A stretch of 64,000 bases of DNA from JARRKU01 sp963675565 (GCA_963675565.2 CAXXYD010000004.1:1240001-1304000); one strand, 5' to 3'. Positions 7,826-17,578 are shown, numbered from the stretch's first letter. Notes: generated from the sequence alone by a model not told the origin. Translations and numbers: made by a program.

Positions 7826-8476
7826 ATGGAAAAACAATTTTTAATTGACGATTTGAAACTGGGGGAGTCCTGGCGACTGTTTAAAATTATCGGGGAATTT
7901 GTAGAAGGGGTGGAGGGCCTGCATGACCTGGGCCCGGCAGTGAGCATCTTCGGATCGGCCCGCTGCCAACCGGAAGACCCCTCCTACCAGCTGGCCCGGA
8001 AAATTGCCGCCCGATTTGTCACCGAGGGGTTCGCCATCATCACCGGGGGCGGCGGCGGCACCATGGAAGCCGCCAACAAGGGGGCGGCCGAAGCCGGCGG
8101 CAAATCGGTGGGGCTCAATATCAAACTGCCCCATGAGCAAAAGCCCAATCCGTTTGCGAACCTGCAAATCGAATTCAACTATTTTTTCATTCGCAAGGTG
8201 ATGTTTATCAAGTACGCGTCGGCCTATATCGGCCTTCCGGGCGGCTTCGGCACACTTGACGAAATATTCGAGGTGATGACCCTGATCCAGACCCGACGGG
8301 TCAGGCCATTTCCCATTATTCTGGCCGGCAGCCACTACTGGTCCGGGCTGCTGGACTGGATCAAGGCACGCCTGCACGACGGCGGAATGATTTCTCCGGG
8401 AGACATGGATATCGTGCAGCTGATCGACGACCCGGAAGAGATCGTGGCGGCGGTCAAGAAAATTGTCATTATTTGA
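7826..8476 (+). CDS. LOG-family protein (Rossmann-fold nucleotide-binding)
   Basis: A 216-residue protein of the TIGR00730/LOG family, cytosolic enzymes that hydrolyse nucleoside monophosphates to the free base and ribose 5-phosphate (the cytokinin-activating reaction in plants and some bacteria). It has SIFGSARC near the start, the glycine-rich GGGGGTMEAANKGA and the signature PGGFGTLDE. The start is the ATG at 7826 behind GGAAAGGG; a longer in-frame ORF runs upstream but lacks a ribosome site and overlaps ptsH on the other strand. A single gene followed by a palindromic repeat. Exact substrate is not readable from sequence. Confidence 0.85.
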   Translation: MEKQFLIDDLKLGESWRLFKIIGEFVEGVEGLHDLGPAVSIFGSARCQPEDPSYQLARKIAARFVTEGFAIITGGGGGTMEAANKGAAEAGGKSVGLNIKLPHEQKPNPFANLQIEFNYFFIRKVMFIKYASAYIGLPGGFGTLDEIFEVMTLIQTRRVRPFPIILAGSHYWSGLLDWIKARLHDGGMISPGDMDIVQLIDDPEEIVAAVKKIVII

Positions 8477-8523
8477 CCGGCCGACAGCCTGAATTGATCG
8501 GGCAATGGGAGACGTAGTTGATG

Positions 8524-8583
8524 GGGGACGTATATCAGGTTATAAGTTAATCAAGATTAACTTATAACCTGATATACGTCCCC
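8524..8583. repeat. Long perfect palindrome, copy 1 (29-bp arms, 2-base loop)
   Basis: Left arm 8524-8552 begins GGGGACGTATATCAGG; right arm 8555-8583 is its exact reverse complement; the loop is AA. The same arms occur at 19645-19705 with a different loop. It is surrounded by degenerate GGGGACG/CGTCCCC pieces. The GGGGACG ends recall REP/BIME-type repeats mobilised by REP-associated tyrosine transposases; no such gene is in the window. Confidence 0.85.
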
Positions 8584-8655
8584 GATTCCTACGCCCCCGA
8601 TTCCCGTCCCCGATCCATTACCTCATTCAACCCCCGAAGGGGTAGCATTCGAAAC

Positions 8656-10218
8656 TTGAAAGACAAGCCCACATACGAAGATTTGGAGCGGCAGGTGGAA
8701 GCGCTGAGTCAGCAATCGCGCAAGCTGCGCGATGCGGAGCGGGCCATCCAGCGCCAAAACGAATACCTGAGCGCGCTGCACGAAACCGCCCTGGGCCTTA
8801 TCGACAAACTGGACACCCGGGAACTGCTGCAGACCATCCTGGAGCGGGCCGCCGGCCTGGCCAAAACCCAGCACGGGTATATCTACCTGAAAGAGCCTGG
8901 CGCGGATCACATGGTAATCCGGGTGGGCATGGGGTTTTTTACCGGGCAGTTGGGGCGGCGGGTGAGCTGGGGAGAAGGGCTGGGGGGAAAAGTCTGGCAG
9001 ACGGGAAAGCCCCTGCTGGTCAACGATTACCATAACTGGCCCGATCGGGTGGCCGATGCCACCCTCGATCCGCTGCTGTGTGCCATGGGCATCCCGCTGA
9101 AGGTCGACCAGCGGGTCCGGGGCGTGATCGGTCTGGGGCAGGTGGACACGGAACGCCGCTTCGAACAGGATGATGTAGAGACCCTGGAACGGTTCTCCGC
9201 CCTGGCCCTTCTGGCTCTGGAAAAAGCGGAACTTTACAGCGAAGTGCGTCATGAACTGGGCGAGCGGCGCAAGGCCGAGGCCCGCATCCGTGAAAGTGAG
9301 CACCGCTATCGCAATTTTCTGGAGTCTTCTCCCGACCCCATCGTGGTCTACAATTTGAAGGGGGTGGCCACCTATGTCAACCCGGCTTTTGAACAAACCT
9401 TCGGCATGTCGCGCGAAGAACTGCTGGGCAAGCAGATCGATTTCGTGCCGGCCGAAACCTGGCCGGAAACCCGGGCGGCCATTCAAACCATGCTCAGCGG
9501 CCAGAAAATCAGTCTTTTCGAAACCCAGCGCCTGACCAAAACGGGACGCAAACTGGATGTCCAGATCAGTTCCTGTCTCTATATGAACGAAAGGGGCGAA
9601 CATGCCGGAAATATCGTCACCCTGAGAGATATTACCGACCGCAAGCGGGCCGAGCGGGCCTTGCAGAATTATCAGGACCAACTGGAGGAACTGGTGCAGG
9701 AGCGCACCGCCGAACTGGGCCTGGAGGTGGAAGAGCGCCGGCGGGCGGAAAAAGCCCTGCGCCGAAGGGAGACCCAGCTGCAGGCGCAGTCCCAGCACCT
9801 GGAAGAGGTCAACACCGCCCTGCGGGTGCTGCTGAAACAACGCGGCGAGGACAAGCATGAATTTCAGGGCAATGTGCTCAGCAACGTCAAGGAACTGGTA
9901 GGGCCCTACCTCGAACAGCTCAAGAAAAGCCGCCTGAGCACACGCCAGCAGACTTTGTTGCGTATTCTCGAGTCCAACCTGGACAACATCGTCTCTCCCT
10001 TTCTCAGCCGGCTGTCGGCCCGCTTTTTAAACCTGACGCCCACGGAAATCCGGGTCATCAATCTGATCAAGGAGGGCAAAACCAACAAGGAAATTGCCGA
10101 GTTGATGTTGATTTCCAAAAACACCGTTCTTTTTCACCGGCACAATATACGCAGCAAGCTGAACCTGAAAAATACCAAGGTCAATTTAAGGACGCACCTG
10201 CTGACGTATGAAGAATAG
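8656..10218 (+). CDS. GAF-PAS sensor with LuxR-type HTH output
   Basis: A one-protein signalling regulator of 520 residues, presumably cytoplasmic since no membrane segment is seen. Order: short coiled coil (1-35), GAF domain (about 35-185), PAS domain (about 215-335, ending TLRDITDRKRAERAL), a long charged coiled coil (about 335-400) and a LuxR/GerE HTH at the end (LTPTEIRVINLIKEG, then NKEIAELMLISKNTV). The last 137 residues closely match those of the regulator at 31803-33080, so this is a repeated local output module. The start is TTG at 8656; the nearest purine-rich site is about 13 bases away, so the start is not certain. Ligand unknown. It precedes the liv-type operon and may control it. 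Confidence 0.85.
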   Translation: MKDKPTYEDLERQVEALSQQSRKLRDAERAIQRQNEYLSALHETALGLIDKLDTRELLQTILERAAGLAKTQHGYIYLKEPGADHMVIRVGMGFFTGQLGRRVSWGEGLGGKVWQTGKPLLVNDYHNWPDRVADATLDPLLCAMGIPLKVDQRVRGVIGLGQVDTERRFEQDDVETLERFSALALLALEKAELYSEVRHELGERRKAEARIRESEHRYRNFLESSPDPIVVYNLKGVATYVNPAFEQTFGMSREELLGKQIDFVPAETWPETRAAIQTMLSGQKISLFETQRLTKTGRKLDVQISSCLYMNERGEHAGNIVTLRDITDRKRAERALQNYQDQLEELVQERTAELGLEVEERRRAEKALRRRETQLQAQSQHLEEVNTALRVLLKQRGEDKHEFQGNVLSNVKELVGPYLEQLKKSRLSTRQQTLLRILESNLDNIVSPFLSRLSARFLNLTPTEIRVINLIKEGKTNKEIAELMLISKNTVLFHRHNIRSKLNLKNTKVNLRTHLLTYEE

Positions 10219-10255
10219 TGGTTTTTTACCGCTATTATACCGCTGTTTTATCAAC

Positions 10256-10284
10256 TTGACTTTCTTTTATGATGCAACCATAAT
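10256..10284 (+). promoter_or_regulatory. Candidate sigma-70 promoter of the liv-type operon
   Basis: TTGACT (10256-10261), 17-bp spacer, CATAAT (10279-10284). It would leave a leader of about 220 bases before the first gene at 10512. Confidence 0.45.
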
Positions 10285-10511
10285 GGGCTCTACTATTGAC
10301 TCCGCAACCTCCAAGCCCAATGGGCAACAAAATCCAACTCATTGGAATTCCCCTGAATAATGATCAGCGGGTTTGTTTAGCGGACGAAATGAACTGAATT
10401 TATTTTATAAACTGAAAACGGATTTTATAGACTACTTAAAAACGACTTTGCTGGAACGCCCACTGGATAACGGCTATTTTTCCAGCTGTCAAAAAACCAG
10501 GTTGAGCCTAT

Positions 10512-11273
10512 ATGACCCCCTTATCGATTGAGAACGTCACCCTGACCTTCGGCGGCCTGAACGCACTTACCAATGTCAGCATGACCATCGAGCCCGGTCT
10601 GATCACCTCCATCATCGGTCCCAACGGGGCCGGCAAGACCAGCATGCTGAACTGCATATCCGGATTTTATCATCCCACCAGCGGAGAGATTAAATACGGG
10701 GATAGACGCCTGACCCACTCCTCCCCCCACCAGGTGACCAAGCTGGGCATTGCCCGCGCATTTCAGAACCTGGAGCTGTTCAGCGGCCTGTCCGTACTGG
10801 ACAACCTGATGCTGGCGCGTCACACCAATCTGAAATACAATTTTCTCCAGGCCATGATCTATTTCGGCAGAACGTCGCGAATTGAGGCTGAAAACCGCGC
10901 CTATGTGGAAGATGTCATCGATTTCATGGAGCTGGAACCCTACCGCAAAAGAACCGTGGGCAACTTGGCCTACGGCATTCAAAAGCGGGTGGAGGTGGCC
11001 AGGGCCCTGACCCTGGATCCCCGTCTGCTGCTGCTGGACGAACCCATGGCCGGCATGAACATCGAAGAAAAGGAAGATATTGTCCGGTTCGTCATGGACA
11101 TCAAGAAAGAGCGCAATACCACGATCATCCTGGTGGAACACGATTTAGGGGTCGTCATGGATATTTCCGACCGCATTCACGTGCTGGACTTCGGCGAAGT
11201 GATCGGATCGGGAACGCCCAGGGAAATCGCTTCCAATGCACAAGTTATCGAGGCTTACATCGGAGAGGATTAA
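10512..11273 (+). CDS. livG: Branched-chain-type ABC transporter ATPase (LivG-like)
   Basis: ATP-hydrolysing subunit of a high-affinity importer of the branched-chain amino acid (HAAT) family, at the inner face of the membrane. The 253 residues show Walker A GPNGAGKT (36-43), a shortened signature region (AYGIQKRVEVARAL), Walker B LLLLDEPMAG and the switch histidine in LVEHDLGVV. LivG-type proteins characteristically have the long insertion between Walker A and the signature seen here. It heads a run of genes including an acyl-CoA ligase, both permeases, a binding lipoprotein and LivF, so the substrate is more likely a carboxylic acid that is then activated to a CoA ester than leucine itself. 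Gene symbol is by family only. Confidence 0.9.
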   Translation: MTPLSIENVTLTFGGLNALTNVSMTIEPGLITSIIGPNGAGKTSMLNCISGFYHPTSGEIKYGDRRLTHSSPHQVTKLGIARAFQNLELFSGLSVLDNLMLARHTNLKYNFLQAMIYFGRTSRIEAENRAYVEDVIDFMELEPYRKRTVGNLAYGIQKRVEVARALTLDPRLLLLDEPMAGMNIEEKEDIVRFVMDIKKERNTTIILVEHDLGVVMDISDRIHVLDFGEVIGSGTPREIASNAQVIEAYIGED

Positions 11274-13205
11274 TTGAACAAGATAAACACGGAACACCTG
11301 CAGTCGCTCACCATCCCCCAATTGCTGCGCTGGCGCGTTGAAAGCACCGGCAAAAAGGTTGCATTGCGCGAAAAGGAATTTGGCCGCTGGCGCTGCTATA
11401 CATGGGACGACTTTTACGACTATGTGCGCAAGGTGGGTCTCGGCCTGCAGAAACTGGGATTGAAAAAGGGCGACGCCATCGCGCTCATCGGCGACAATAT
11501 CCCGGAGATGCTGTTCACCGCCATCGGGGCCCAGACCGTGGGAGGTATTTCCGCGGCGATCTACCAGACCACCATGCCCGAGGAGATTGCCCAACTGCTG
11601 GAGTACATGAATGTCACCATGGTTTTCTGTGACGATCAGGAACAAGTGGACAAGATCGTCGAAATCAGGGACAGGGTTCCCATGGTCAAACATGTCATTT
11701 ATGAAGACCCGCGCGGCATGCGCGACTATCGCTCCGACGACTGGTTTGTTTTCATAGAGGATATCTACAAGGTCGGCGATGCGGTCCATGCCGAAAACCC
11801 GGGCCTGTTCGAATCCCTGGTGGATGAGGGCCAGGCCGACCAGGTCTGCCACCTTTGCCTGACCTCCGGCACCACCGGTTTGTCCAAGGGAACCATGCTG
11901 ACCCACAAGAACTTTATCAGCATGGGCCTGCAACTCACCGAAGCCGACCCCCTCGAAGACACGGACGAGTACCTCTCTTTTCTGCCCTTTGCCTGGATCG
12001 GTGAACAGATGAACTCCTTCGGTGTGGCCATGGCCACCGGCATTACGATCAATTTTCCCGAATCGGTGGAAACGGCCATGGATGATCTCAAAGAGATCGG
12101 CCCCCATTTCATGTTCGGTGCACCGCGGATTTACGAGACCATCCGCTCCCAGATCTGGCTCAAAATCGACGAATCTTACTGGCTCAACCGAAAACTCTAC
12201 AATTATTTCATCAAGATCGGCTTGAAAGCCGCCGGCTACCGCATGTCCGGCGAACCGATGCCGCCGGTGCTCAGGTTCAAGGCCTGGCTGGGGTACCAGG
12301 TGATGTTCCGCCCGCTGATCAACCAGATCGGCCTGCTGCGCCTGCGCCGGGCTTATACCGGCGGGGCCGCACTGGGGCCGGAGCTGTTCACCTTCTACCA
12401 GGCCATCGGGGTCAACCTGAAGCAGATCTACGGCCAGACTGAAATCGTGGGCATTGCCTATATGCATCGCGATGGCGACGTACGGCCCGACACGGTGGGA
12501 AAACCCCTGCCCAACACCGAGTGCAAAATATCCGAAGAGGGTGAAATCCTGTCCCGGTCACCGTCGGTGACCCCGGGTTATTACAAGCTGCCGGAAAAGA
12601 CGGAAGAGTTGCTGGCCGGCGGCTGGCTCCACTCCGGCGATGCCGGCTATATCGACGAAAACGGCCACCTGGTGGTCATCGACCGCCTGGCCGACGTGAT
12701 GCACAACAGCGAAGGCGAGATGTTCAGCCCCATGTTCCTGGAAAACAAGCTCAAGTTCAGCCCCTATATCAAAGAGGCCGTCATTTTCGGAGACAAACGC
12801 GACTATGTGGCCGCCCTGATCAACATCGACCCCATCGTGGTGGGCAAATGGGCCGAGGACCGCGGCATTTCCTATACCACCTTCATGGACCTTTCGGCCA
12901 AGCCCGAAGTGGCCAGGCTGGTCAACGAACAGGTGGCCGAAATCAATTCGCGGGCCGAAAAAGAACATTTCAAGATCAAGCGCTTTGCCATCCTGTACAA
13001 GCTTCTGGACATGGATGACGGCGAACTGACCAAGACGGGAAAAATCCGCCGCAAATTCGTAAGGGAGAAATACCAGAACCTGTATGATGCCCTGTACGAT
13101 GAAAGCGTTGCCGAAAAGGAAGTGGAAGCCTTCTTCCAGTACCAGGACGGGCAATCGACAAAGGTCAAAACCAAAATTTCTTTTTATACCATGGAAGGGT
13201 TCTGA
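11274..13205 (+). CDS. Long-chain-type acyl-CoA ligase (AMP-forming)
   Basis: Activates a carboxylic acid to its CoA thioester through an acyl-adenylate. The 643-residue protein has the adenylate-forming P-loop TSGTTGLSKGTM, the motif YGQTE, the HSGDAGYIDENG segment with its ATP-binding aspartate, and the catalytic C-terminal lysine in LTKTGKIRR. Length and layout fit FadD/FACS-like enzymes. The start is TTG at 11274, immediately after the livG stop, with GGAGAGG upstream. It overlaps livH by one base (TGATG), so it is translated as part of the transporter operon, suggesting uptake and activation of the same acid. Substrate chain or ring type is not readable. Confidence 0.92.
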   Translation: MNKINTEHLQSLTIPQLLRWRVESTGKKVALREKEFGRWRCYTWDDFYDYVRKVGLGLQKLGLKKGDAIALIGDNIPEMLFTAIGAQTVGGISAAIYQTTMPEEIAQLLEYMNVTMVFCDDQEQVDKIVEIRDRVPMVKHVIYEDPRGMRDYRSDDWFVFIEDIYKVGDAVHAENPGLFESLVDEGQADQVCHLCLTSGTTGLSKGTMLTHKNFISMGLQLTEADPLEDTDEYLSFLPFAWIGEQMNSFGVAMATGITINFPESVETAMDDLKEIGPHFMFGAPRIYETIRSQIWLKIDESYWLNRKLYNYFIKIGLKAAGYRMSGEPMPPVLRFKAWLGYQVMFRPLINQIGLLRLRRAYTGGAALGPELFTFYQAIGVNLKQIYGQTEIVGIAYMHRDGDVRPDTVGKPLPNTECKISEEGEILSRSPSVTPGYYKLPEKTEELLAGGWLHSGDAGYIDENGHLVVIDRLADVMHNSEGEMFSPMFLENKLKFSPYIKEAVIFGDKRDYVAALINIDPIVVGKWAEDRGISYTTFMDLSAKPEVARLVNEQVAEINSRAEKEHFKIKRFAILYKLLDMDDGELTKTGKIRRKFVREKYQNLYDALYDESVAEKEVEAFFQYQDGQSTKVKTKISFYTMEGF

Positions 13206-14098
13206 TGAGCTATTTTTTCCAACTCGTGGTCAGCGGCATCGTGGTGGGATCCATTTATGCCTTGGCGGCACTGGGCTTTGTCTTGATCTACAAATCGAGC
13301 AAGGTGCTCAATATCGCGCACGGGCAGATTATTGCCTCCGGGGCGTTTATCGCTTACGCCCTTACCGGCTGGGTGGGAATCCCGATCTATATCTCCTTTT
13401 TCCTGAGCATGATCATCACCTTTTTCCTGGCGATGAGCGTGGAAAGGATATTTTTGCGCCGGCTCATCGGAGAACCGATCATCTCCATCATCATGGTCAC
13501 CATCGGGCTGATGTCCATCATCGACGGTATCATCTTTCTGACACCGTTTGGTTCCGTAAACTTTTCTTTTCCCCGCTTTCTGCCTCAAACGCTGATCTCT
13601 TTCGGCGGTGTGTCGATATCCTGGACCCAACTGGTGGGTGTCATCGTGACCGGCATAATGATCGGCGGATTTTCATGGTTTTTCAAAAAATCCACTGTGG
13701 GCATCTCCATGCGGGCTGTATCGGACGACCAGTTTGCCTCCATGTCCGTCGGTATTTCGGTCCCCAGGGTATTCGGTCTGGCCTGGGCAACGGCGGGATT
13801 GAGCGCAGCGGCGGCCGGCGGCATCATCGGCAATATCACCGGACTCAATTTTGAAACCCTGCAGGCCTTCGGAATTACGGTTTTCCCCGTGGTCATTCTG
13901 GGGGGCCTGGATTCCATTTTGGGCGCCGTCGTGGCCGGCATCATCATGGGCGTTATTCAGCAGTTTGCCAGCGGTTATCTGGACGGCAACTGGGGGCTCA
14001 ACGGCACCGCCGAGGTGCTGCCCTATATCATTTTGTTAATCATCCTGCTTTTCAAGCCACACGGGCTTTTCGGCATCCATGAAATTGAACGGGTATAG
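13205..14098 (+). CDS. livH: Branched-chain-type ABC permease (LivH-like)
   Basis: One of two membrane subunits of the importer. The 297-residue, very hydrophobic protein has about eight membrane segments and the LivH-type N-terminus (VVGSIYALAALGFVLIYKSS then NIAHGQ). The loop ALGITVFPVV-like region (FGITVFPVVILGGLDS) and the conserved GAVVAGIIMGV follow. The start codon overlaps the acyl-CoA ligase stop. The livM start lies three bases after its stop. Confidence 0.92.
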   Translation: MSYFFQLVVSGIVVGSIYALAALGFVLIYKSSKVLNIAHGQIIASGAFIAYALTGWVGIPIYISFFLSMIITFFLAMSVERIFLRRLIGEPIISIIMVTIGLMSIIDGIIFLTPFGSVNFSFPRFLPQTLISFGGVSISWTQLVGVIVTGIMIGGFSWFFKKSTVGISMRAVSDDQFASMSVGISVPRVFGLAWATAGLSAAAAGGIIGNITGLNFETLQAFGITVFPVVILGGLDSILGAVVAGIIMGVIQQFASGYLDGNWGLNGTAEVLPYIILLIILLFKPHGLFGIHEIERV

Positions 14099-14101
14099 AT
14101 C

Positions 14102-15196
14102 ATGTCAACAAATCGTTGGTTAGCCACCGGCAACTACTTTACGTCCTACCGGGACGAACAGAGAATCTTTTTTACGCATCTGGACCGGACCATCCTCAGC
14201 GTGTTTCTTTTTCTGCTGTTCGCCTGGCCCCTGCTGTTTGAACTCAGCAACAAGTACATGCTGGTCATCGACAATATCCTCATCGCCATCGTTGCGATCA
14301 TCGGCCTGAACATCGTCACCGGTTTTGCCGGCTTGATATCCATCGGTCACGCTGCTTTCGTGGGAATCGGGGCTTATACGGTGGCCTCTTTTTCAAGAAC
14401 CCTGGGTGACAGCCACGTCATTCTCACGCATGCCTGGCCGCTGATTATCTTGCTTTCCGGCTTGGTTGGAGCGGTATTCGGAGCCATCGTCGGGCTGCCG
14501 GCCATGCGCCTGAAACATCTCTACCTGGCCATCGCCACCCTGAGTTTCCAGATGATATTTTCGTGGACCATCAATTTCCTGGAATTTTTCAATCAGGGGC
14601 AAACCATCGCCATCAGCCGGGTGTTCTGGTTCACCGGCAAACTGGGCAGGAACGATCACTACCAGTTCTGGTATTATGTGCTTCTCGTGGTGGTGATCCT
14701 TTCCGGATTCATGGTGCGCAACCTTTTGAGAACCCGCTATGGACGCTGCCTGAGCGCCGTCCGCGACAATGACCGGGCCGCCGATGCCATGGGGATGCAC
14801 CCCGGCCTGACCAAAGTCTACGCATTCGGCCTGGCCGGGTTCTTTGCCGGTATGGCAGGGGCCCTGCACGCGTTCGTGTACCGGGGGGTCGGTTTTGAAT
14901 CCTTTACCCTGCACCAATCGATCACCTATCTGGCCATGGCCATTGTGGGCGGGCTGGGAACGCTGCACGGGTCGTTCTGGGGCCCGGCGGCGATCATCAC
15001 CCTCGAACTCCAGGTGGAGACCCTTGCCGAACACGCCGGCATGGTATTTCCGTCCGATTGGAATATTGCCACGGCCTTAAAGCCATTGTCTTTCGGACTG
15101 GTGATCGTCCTGTTTTTAATGTTTGAACCGAGAGGTATCGCCAACTGGTGGCGCATTGCACGATCATATATGAAACTGTGGCCGTTCCGTTATTGA
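14102..15196 (+). CDS. livM: Branched-chain-type ABC permease (LivM-like)
   Basis: Second membrane subunit, 364 residues, with a short N-terminal cytoplasmic stretch and eight to ten membrane segments. LivM landmarks are visible: NIVTGFAGLISIGHAAFVGIG, the loop RYGRCLSAVRDND with AADAMG, and IVGGLGTLHGS. It pairs with LivH to form the channel. It is followed by about 120 bp containing a small hairpin before the binding-protein gene. Confidence 0.92.
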   Translation: MSTNRWLATGNYFTSYRDEQRIFFTHLDRTILSVFLFLLFAWPLLFELSNKYMLVIDNILIAIVAIIGLNIVTGFAGLISIGHAAFVGIGAYTVASFSRTLGDSHVILTHAWPLIILLSGLVGAVFGAIVGLPAMRLKHLYLAIATLSFQMIFSWTINFLEFFNQGQTIAISRVFWFTGKLGRNDHYQFWYYVLLVVVILSGFMVRNLLRTRYGRCLSAVRDNDRAADAMGMHPGLTKVYAFGLAGFFAGMAGALHAFVYRGVGFESFTLHQSITYLAMAIVGGLGTLHGSFWGPAAIITLELQVETLAEHAGMVFPSDWNIATALKPLSFGLVIVLFLMFEPRGIANWWRIARSYMKLWPFRY

Positions 15197-15230
15197 TTTT
15201 CGGAGCCTCTCGTTAGATAACCAATATATC

Positions 15231-15254
15231 ATCAAGACTGCCTTGATCGTTTTT
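15231..15254 (+). terminator. Weak hairpin with T-run between livM and the binding protein
   Basis: ATCAAG/CTTGAT with a five-base loop, then CG and TTTTT. The stem is only six pairs, so it may be an attenuator rather than a full terminator; it sits just before the binding-protein ribosome site. Confidence 0.4.
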
Positions 15255-15315
15255 GGGAAGCACAATGCAATCCATTTTCAACGGGTGGTCAACAATCAAA
15301 ATTAAAGGGGGAACG

Positions 15316-16578
15316 ATGAAAAAAAAGAACTTGTTGGTGTTGTGTGTGTCTTTGGCCGTCACTGCACTTTTTATGTTATCCTGCGGTCCGAAGGAAGAGG
15401 CCAAGGTTGAAAAAAAAGCGGCAGTCGCTGAAGCCAAAGTATACAAGCTAGGACTTTCGCTGGCCATTACCGGGCCGACTTCTGATGCGGGCGACCCATA
15501 CTCGAAAGGTGTTGAGGACTACTTTCAATACGTTAACGACATGAAACTCCTTGGACCAGACACCATAGCGTGCGAGATCAGGGACGACCAGTACAAGACC
15601 GACGTTACCAAACGCAATTTTGAAGATTTCATTTCCCAAGGCATCGTTTTTTACCTCAACTACTCCACCGGCAGCACCATGGCCCTGAAAAAAGATTTCG
15701 ACGAGGAAAAGATGCCCACCATCCCGGCCTCCTTCCATGCCGGAAACCTGGAAGGCTCCACTTATATCTTTTTGCCCATCGCCTCCTATTCGGCACAGGC
15801 CATCGGGCTGGCAGAATATGTAGTCAACAACCACAAGGGAAGCACCCCGAAAGTGGCCATGTTTATCCATCCTTCGGCTTTTGGCCGGGGCCCCGTGTCC
15901 GATGTGGAAAAATCAATTGCCGCCGGACTTAAGATGGAGCTCGTTGAAGTGGTGGAGCACGGCAAAGACCTGGACAACACCGCCATGCTGCAGAGACTTA
16001 AGAGCAAAGGCGTCCAGTACGTGATCAGCCAGACTATCCAGTCTCCGGTTGCCACCATGCTCAAAGATGCCAGCCGCCTGGGACTGGTCGCCAAGACCTT
16101 CGGTGAAAAGGATAAAATCACCTTCCTGGGGTGCCACTACACCGGCGGCAACGACCTGGTGTCCCTGGCCGGACCGGCTGCGGAAAATTTCTATTGGACA
16201 ACATCCTACATTGTCACATCCGAACCTGGCGTGGGAACCGATGCCCAGCTGGCTCTGGCAAAAAAATATGGCCGTGATGAAAAGACGGCCAATTCGCATA
16301 ATTACATCAATGGCGTTATGGTGGCCCAAGTCGCTACCGAGTGCATTCTGCGGGCCAAAGCCAAAGGACTGGAAATTAACAAAGAAAGCCTCTACAACGA
16401 GCTGCTGGCCATGAACGGTATCAATGCGTTCTACCCGGTGACCACCGTGGGCCCGGTAACCTATTCGGCAACCGACAAAGCGGGTGTTGACACCTTGCAG
16501 CTATATGCGGTGGAAAACGGAGAGTTTAAATCAAAGGGCAAACCGTTTATACCCGAATACACGCAAAAAATTAAATAG
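15316..16578 (+). CDS. ABC transporter substrate-binding lipoprotein (LivK-type)
   Basis: Periplasmic ligand-binding component, 420 residues, anchored as a lipoprotein: the N-terminus MKKKNLLVLCVSLAV is followed by a lipobox ending LSCG. The mature part has the type 1 periplasmic-binding fold of the HAAT family (KLGLSLAITGPTSDAG near the start, a conserved YVISQT strand in the middle). The start at 15316 is set by AAAGGGGG just upstream; in-frame codons before it lack one. It lies between livM and livF, with hairpins on both sides, the usual arrangement allowing more binding protein than membrane parts. Ligand not readable, but the acyl-CoA ligase in the same operon points to a carboxylic acid. 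Confidence 0.9.
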   Translation: MKKKNLLVLCVSLAVTALFMLSCGPKEEAKVEKKAAVAEAKVYKLGLSLAITGPTSDAGDPYSKGVEDYFQYVNDMKLLGPDTIACEIRDDQYKTDVTKRNFEDFISQGIVFYLNYSTGSTMALKKDFDEEKMPTIPASFHAGNLEGSTYIFLPIASYSAQAIGLAEYVVNNHKGSTPKVAMFIHPSAFGRGPVSDVEKSIAAGLKMELVEVVEHGKDLDNTAMLQRLKSKGVQYVISQTIQSPVATMLKDASRLGLVAKTFGEKDKITFLGCHYTGGNDLVSLAGPAAENFYWTTSYIVTSEPGVGTDAQLALAKKYGRDEKTANSHNYINGVMVAQVATECILRAKAKGLEINKESLYNELLAMNGINAFYPVTTVGPVTYSATDKAGVDTLQLYAVENGEFKSKGKPFIPEYTQKIK

Positions 16579-16587
16579 AGCCCTTAC

Positions 16588-16613
16588 GGCCGGCCCGACG
16601 CCACGGGCCGGCC
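16588..16613 (+). other. Strong intercistronic hairpin
   Basis: A perfect 10-bp stem (GGCCGGCCCG with CGGGCCGGCC) with a six-base loop directly after the binding-protein gene. There is no T-run, so it more likely protects the upstream mRNA end or causes partial termination before livF. Confidence 0.6.
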
Positions 16614-16739
16614 TGGGTATTTCAGCATCCCTTGCGCTGAAACTGCGCCTGGGTAGCCTAAGCTGCTGCATCGGCACACTGTACACAAGTTAATTTGGTG
16701 CAGACGTTCCGTCTTCACCGGAAATCAGAAAACGGCCTT

Positions 16740-17558
16740 ATGAACGAACAGAATTCGGAAATACTGCTTGAAGTCAACAATATTGAAGTCGTGTACAACG
16801 ATATCATCCAGGTACTGCGCGGCGTCAGCCTGAATGTGACCCGGGGCGGCATCGTTGCCCTGCTGGGCACCAACGGCGCCGGCAAGACCACCACCTTGCG
16901 GGCCATAAGCGGCCTGCTCAAACCGGAAAACGGCTTTATCCGCGACGGGCATATCAAGTTTATCGGCAGCGACATCACCAACGTCCTGGGCACCCAGGTG
17001 GTTAAATTGGGGGCGGTCATGGTGCCGGAAGGACGGCGGGTGTTCAAGCACCTCACGGTGGATGAAAACATCCGGGTGGGCTCTATCACGCGCAAGGACG
17101 GATCGCAGAGTATCCGCGCCGACAACGACAAGATGTACGATCATTTTCCGCGGCTCTCCAAGATCACCCATCGGCTGGCCGGGTACTGCTCCGGCGGAGA
17201 GCAGCAGATGATCGCCATTGCCCGGGCTCTGATGGCGGCACCCAAAATGCTCATGCTCGACGAGCCGTCCCTTGGGCTGGCGCCGCTGCTGGTCAAAGAA
17301 ATCTTCGAAAATATCAAGGCCGTCAACAAAAACCTGGATACCACCATATTGGTGGTGGAACAGAATGCCAAGGTTGCCTTGCAGATTTCCACCTACGCTT
17401 ACATCATGGAATCCGGCAAAATTGTTCTGGAGGGCCCGTCCAAAGAGTTGCGCAACAATCCTGACGTTAAAGAATTTTATATGGGCGTCACCCAGGGCGG
17501 AAGACGCAAGTCCTTTAAAGAAGTCAAATCCTATAAGCGCCGCAAACGCTGGATGTAA
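16740..17558 (+). CDS. livF: Branched-chain-type ABC transporter ATPase (LivF-like)
   Basis: Second ATPase of the importer, 272 residues. Walker A reads GTNGAGKTT, the signature is CSGGEQQMIAIARAL, Walker B is MLMLDEPSLGLAP, and the switch region is VVEQNAKVAL with the H-loop replaced by glutamine-asparagine, as usual in LivF. It has a basic C-terminal extension (RRKSFKEVKSYKRRKRW) longer than typical. The ATG at 16740 gives the usual N-terminus; the ORF extends further upstream without a ribosome site. Confidence 0.9.
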   Translation: MNEQNSEILLEVNNIEVVYNDIIQVLRGVSLNVTRGGIVALLGTNGAGKTTTLRAISGLLKPENGFIRDGHIKFIGSDITNVLGTQVVKLGAVMVPEGRRVFKHLTVDENIRVGSITRKDGSQSIRADNDKMYDHFPRLSKITHRLAGYCSGGEQQMIAIARALMAAPKMLMLDEPSLGLAPLLVKEIFENIKAVNKNLDTTILVVEQNAKVALQISTYAYIMESGKIVLEGPSKELRNNPDVKEFYMGVTQGGRRKSFKEVKSYKRRKRWM

Positions 17559-17578
17559 GGGCAAATGAGGAGAAAATA

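Noticed and set aside
8623..9858. A 411-codon open frame on the minus strand
   Set aside because: Antisense to the GAF-PAS-LuxR regulator and starting inside it.
11145..12467. A 440-codon open frame on the minus strand
   Set aside because: Antisense to livG and the acyl-CoA ligase; its protein is a histidine/glycine-rich shadow with no motif or ribosome site.
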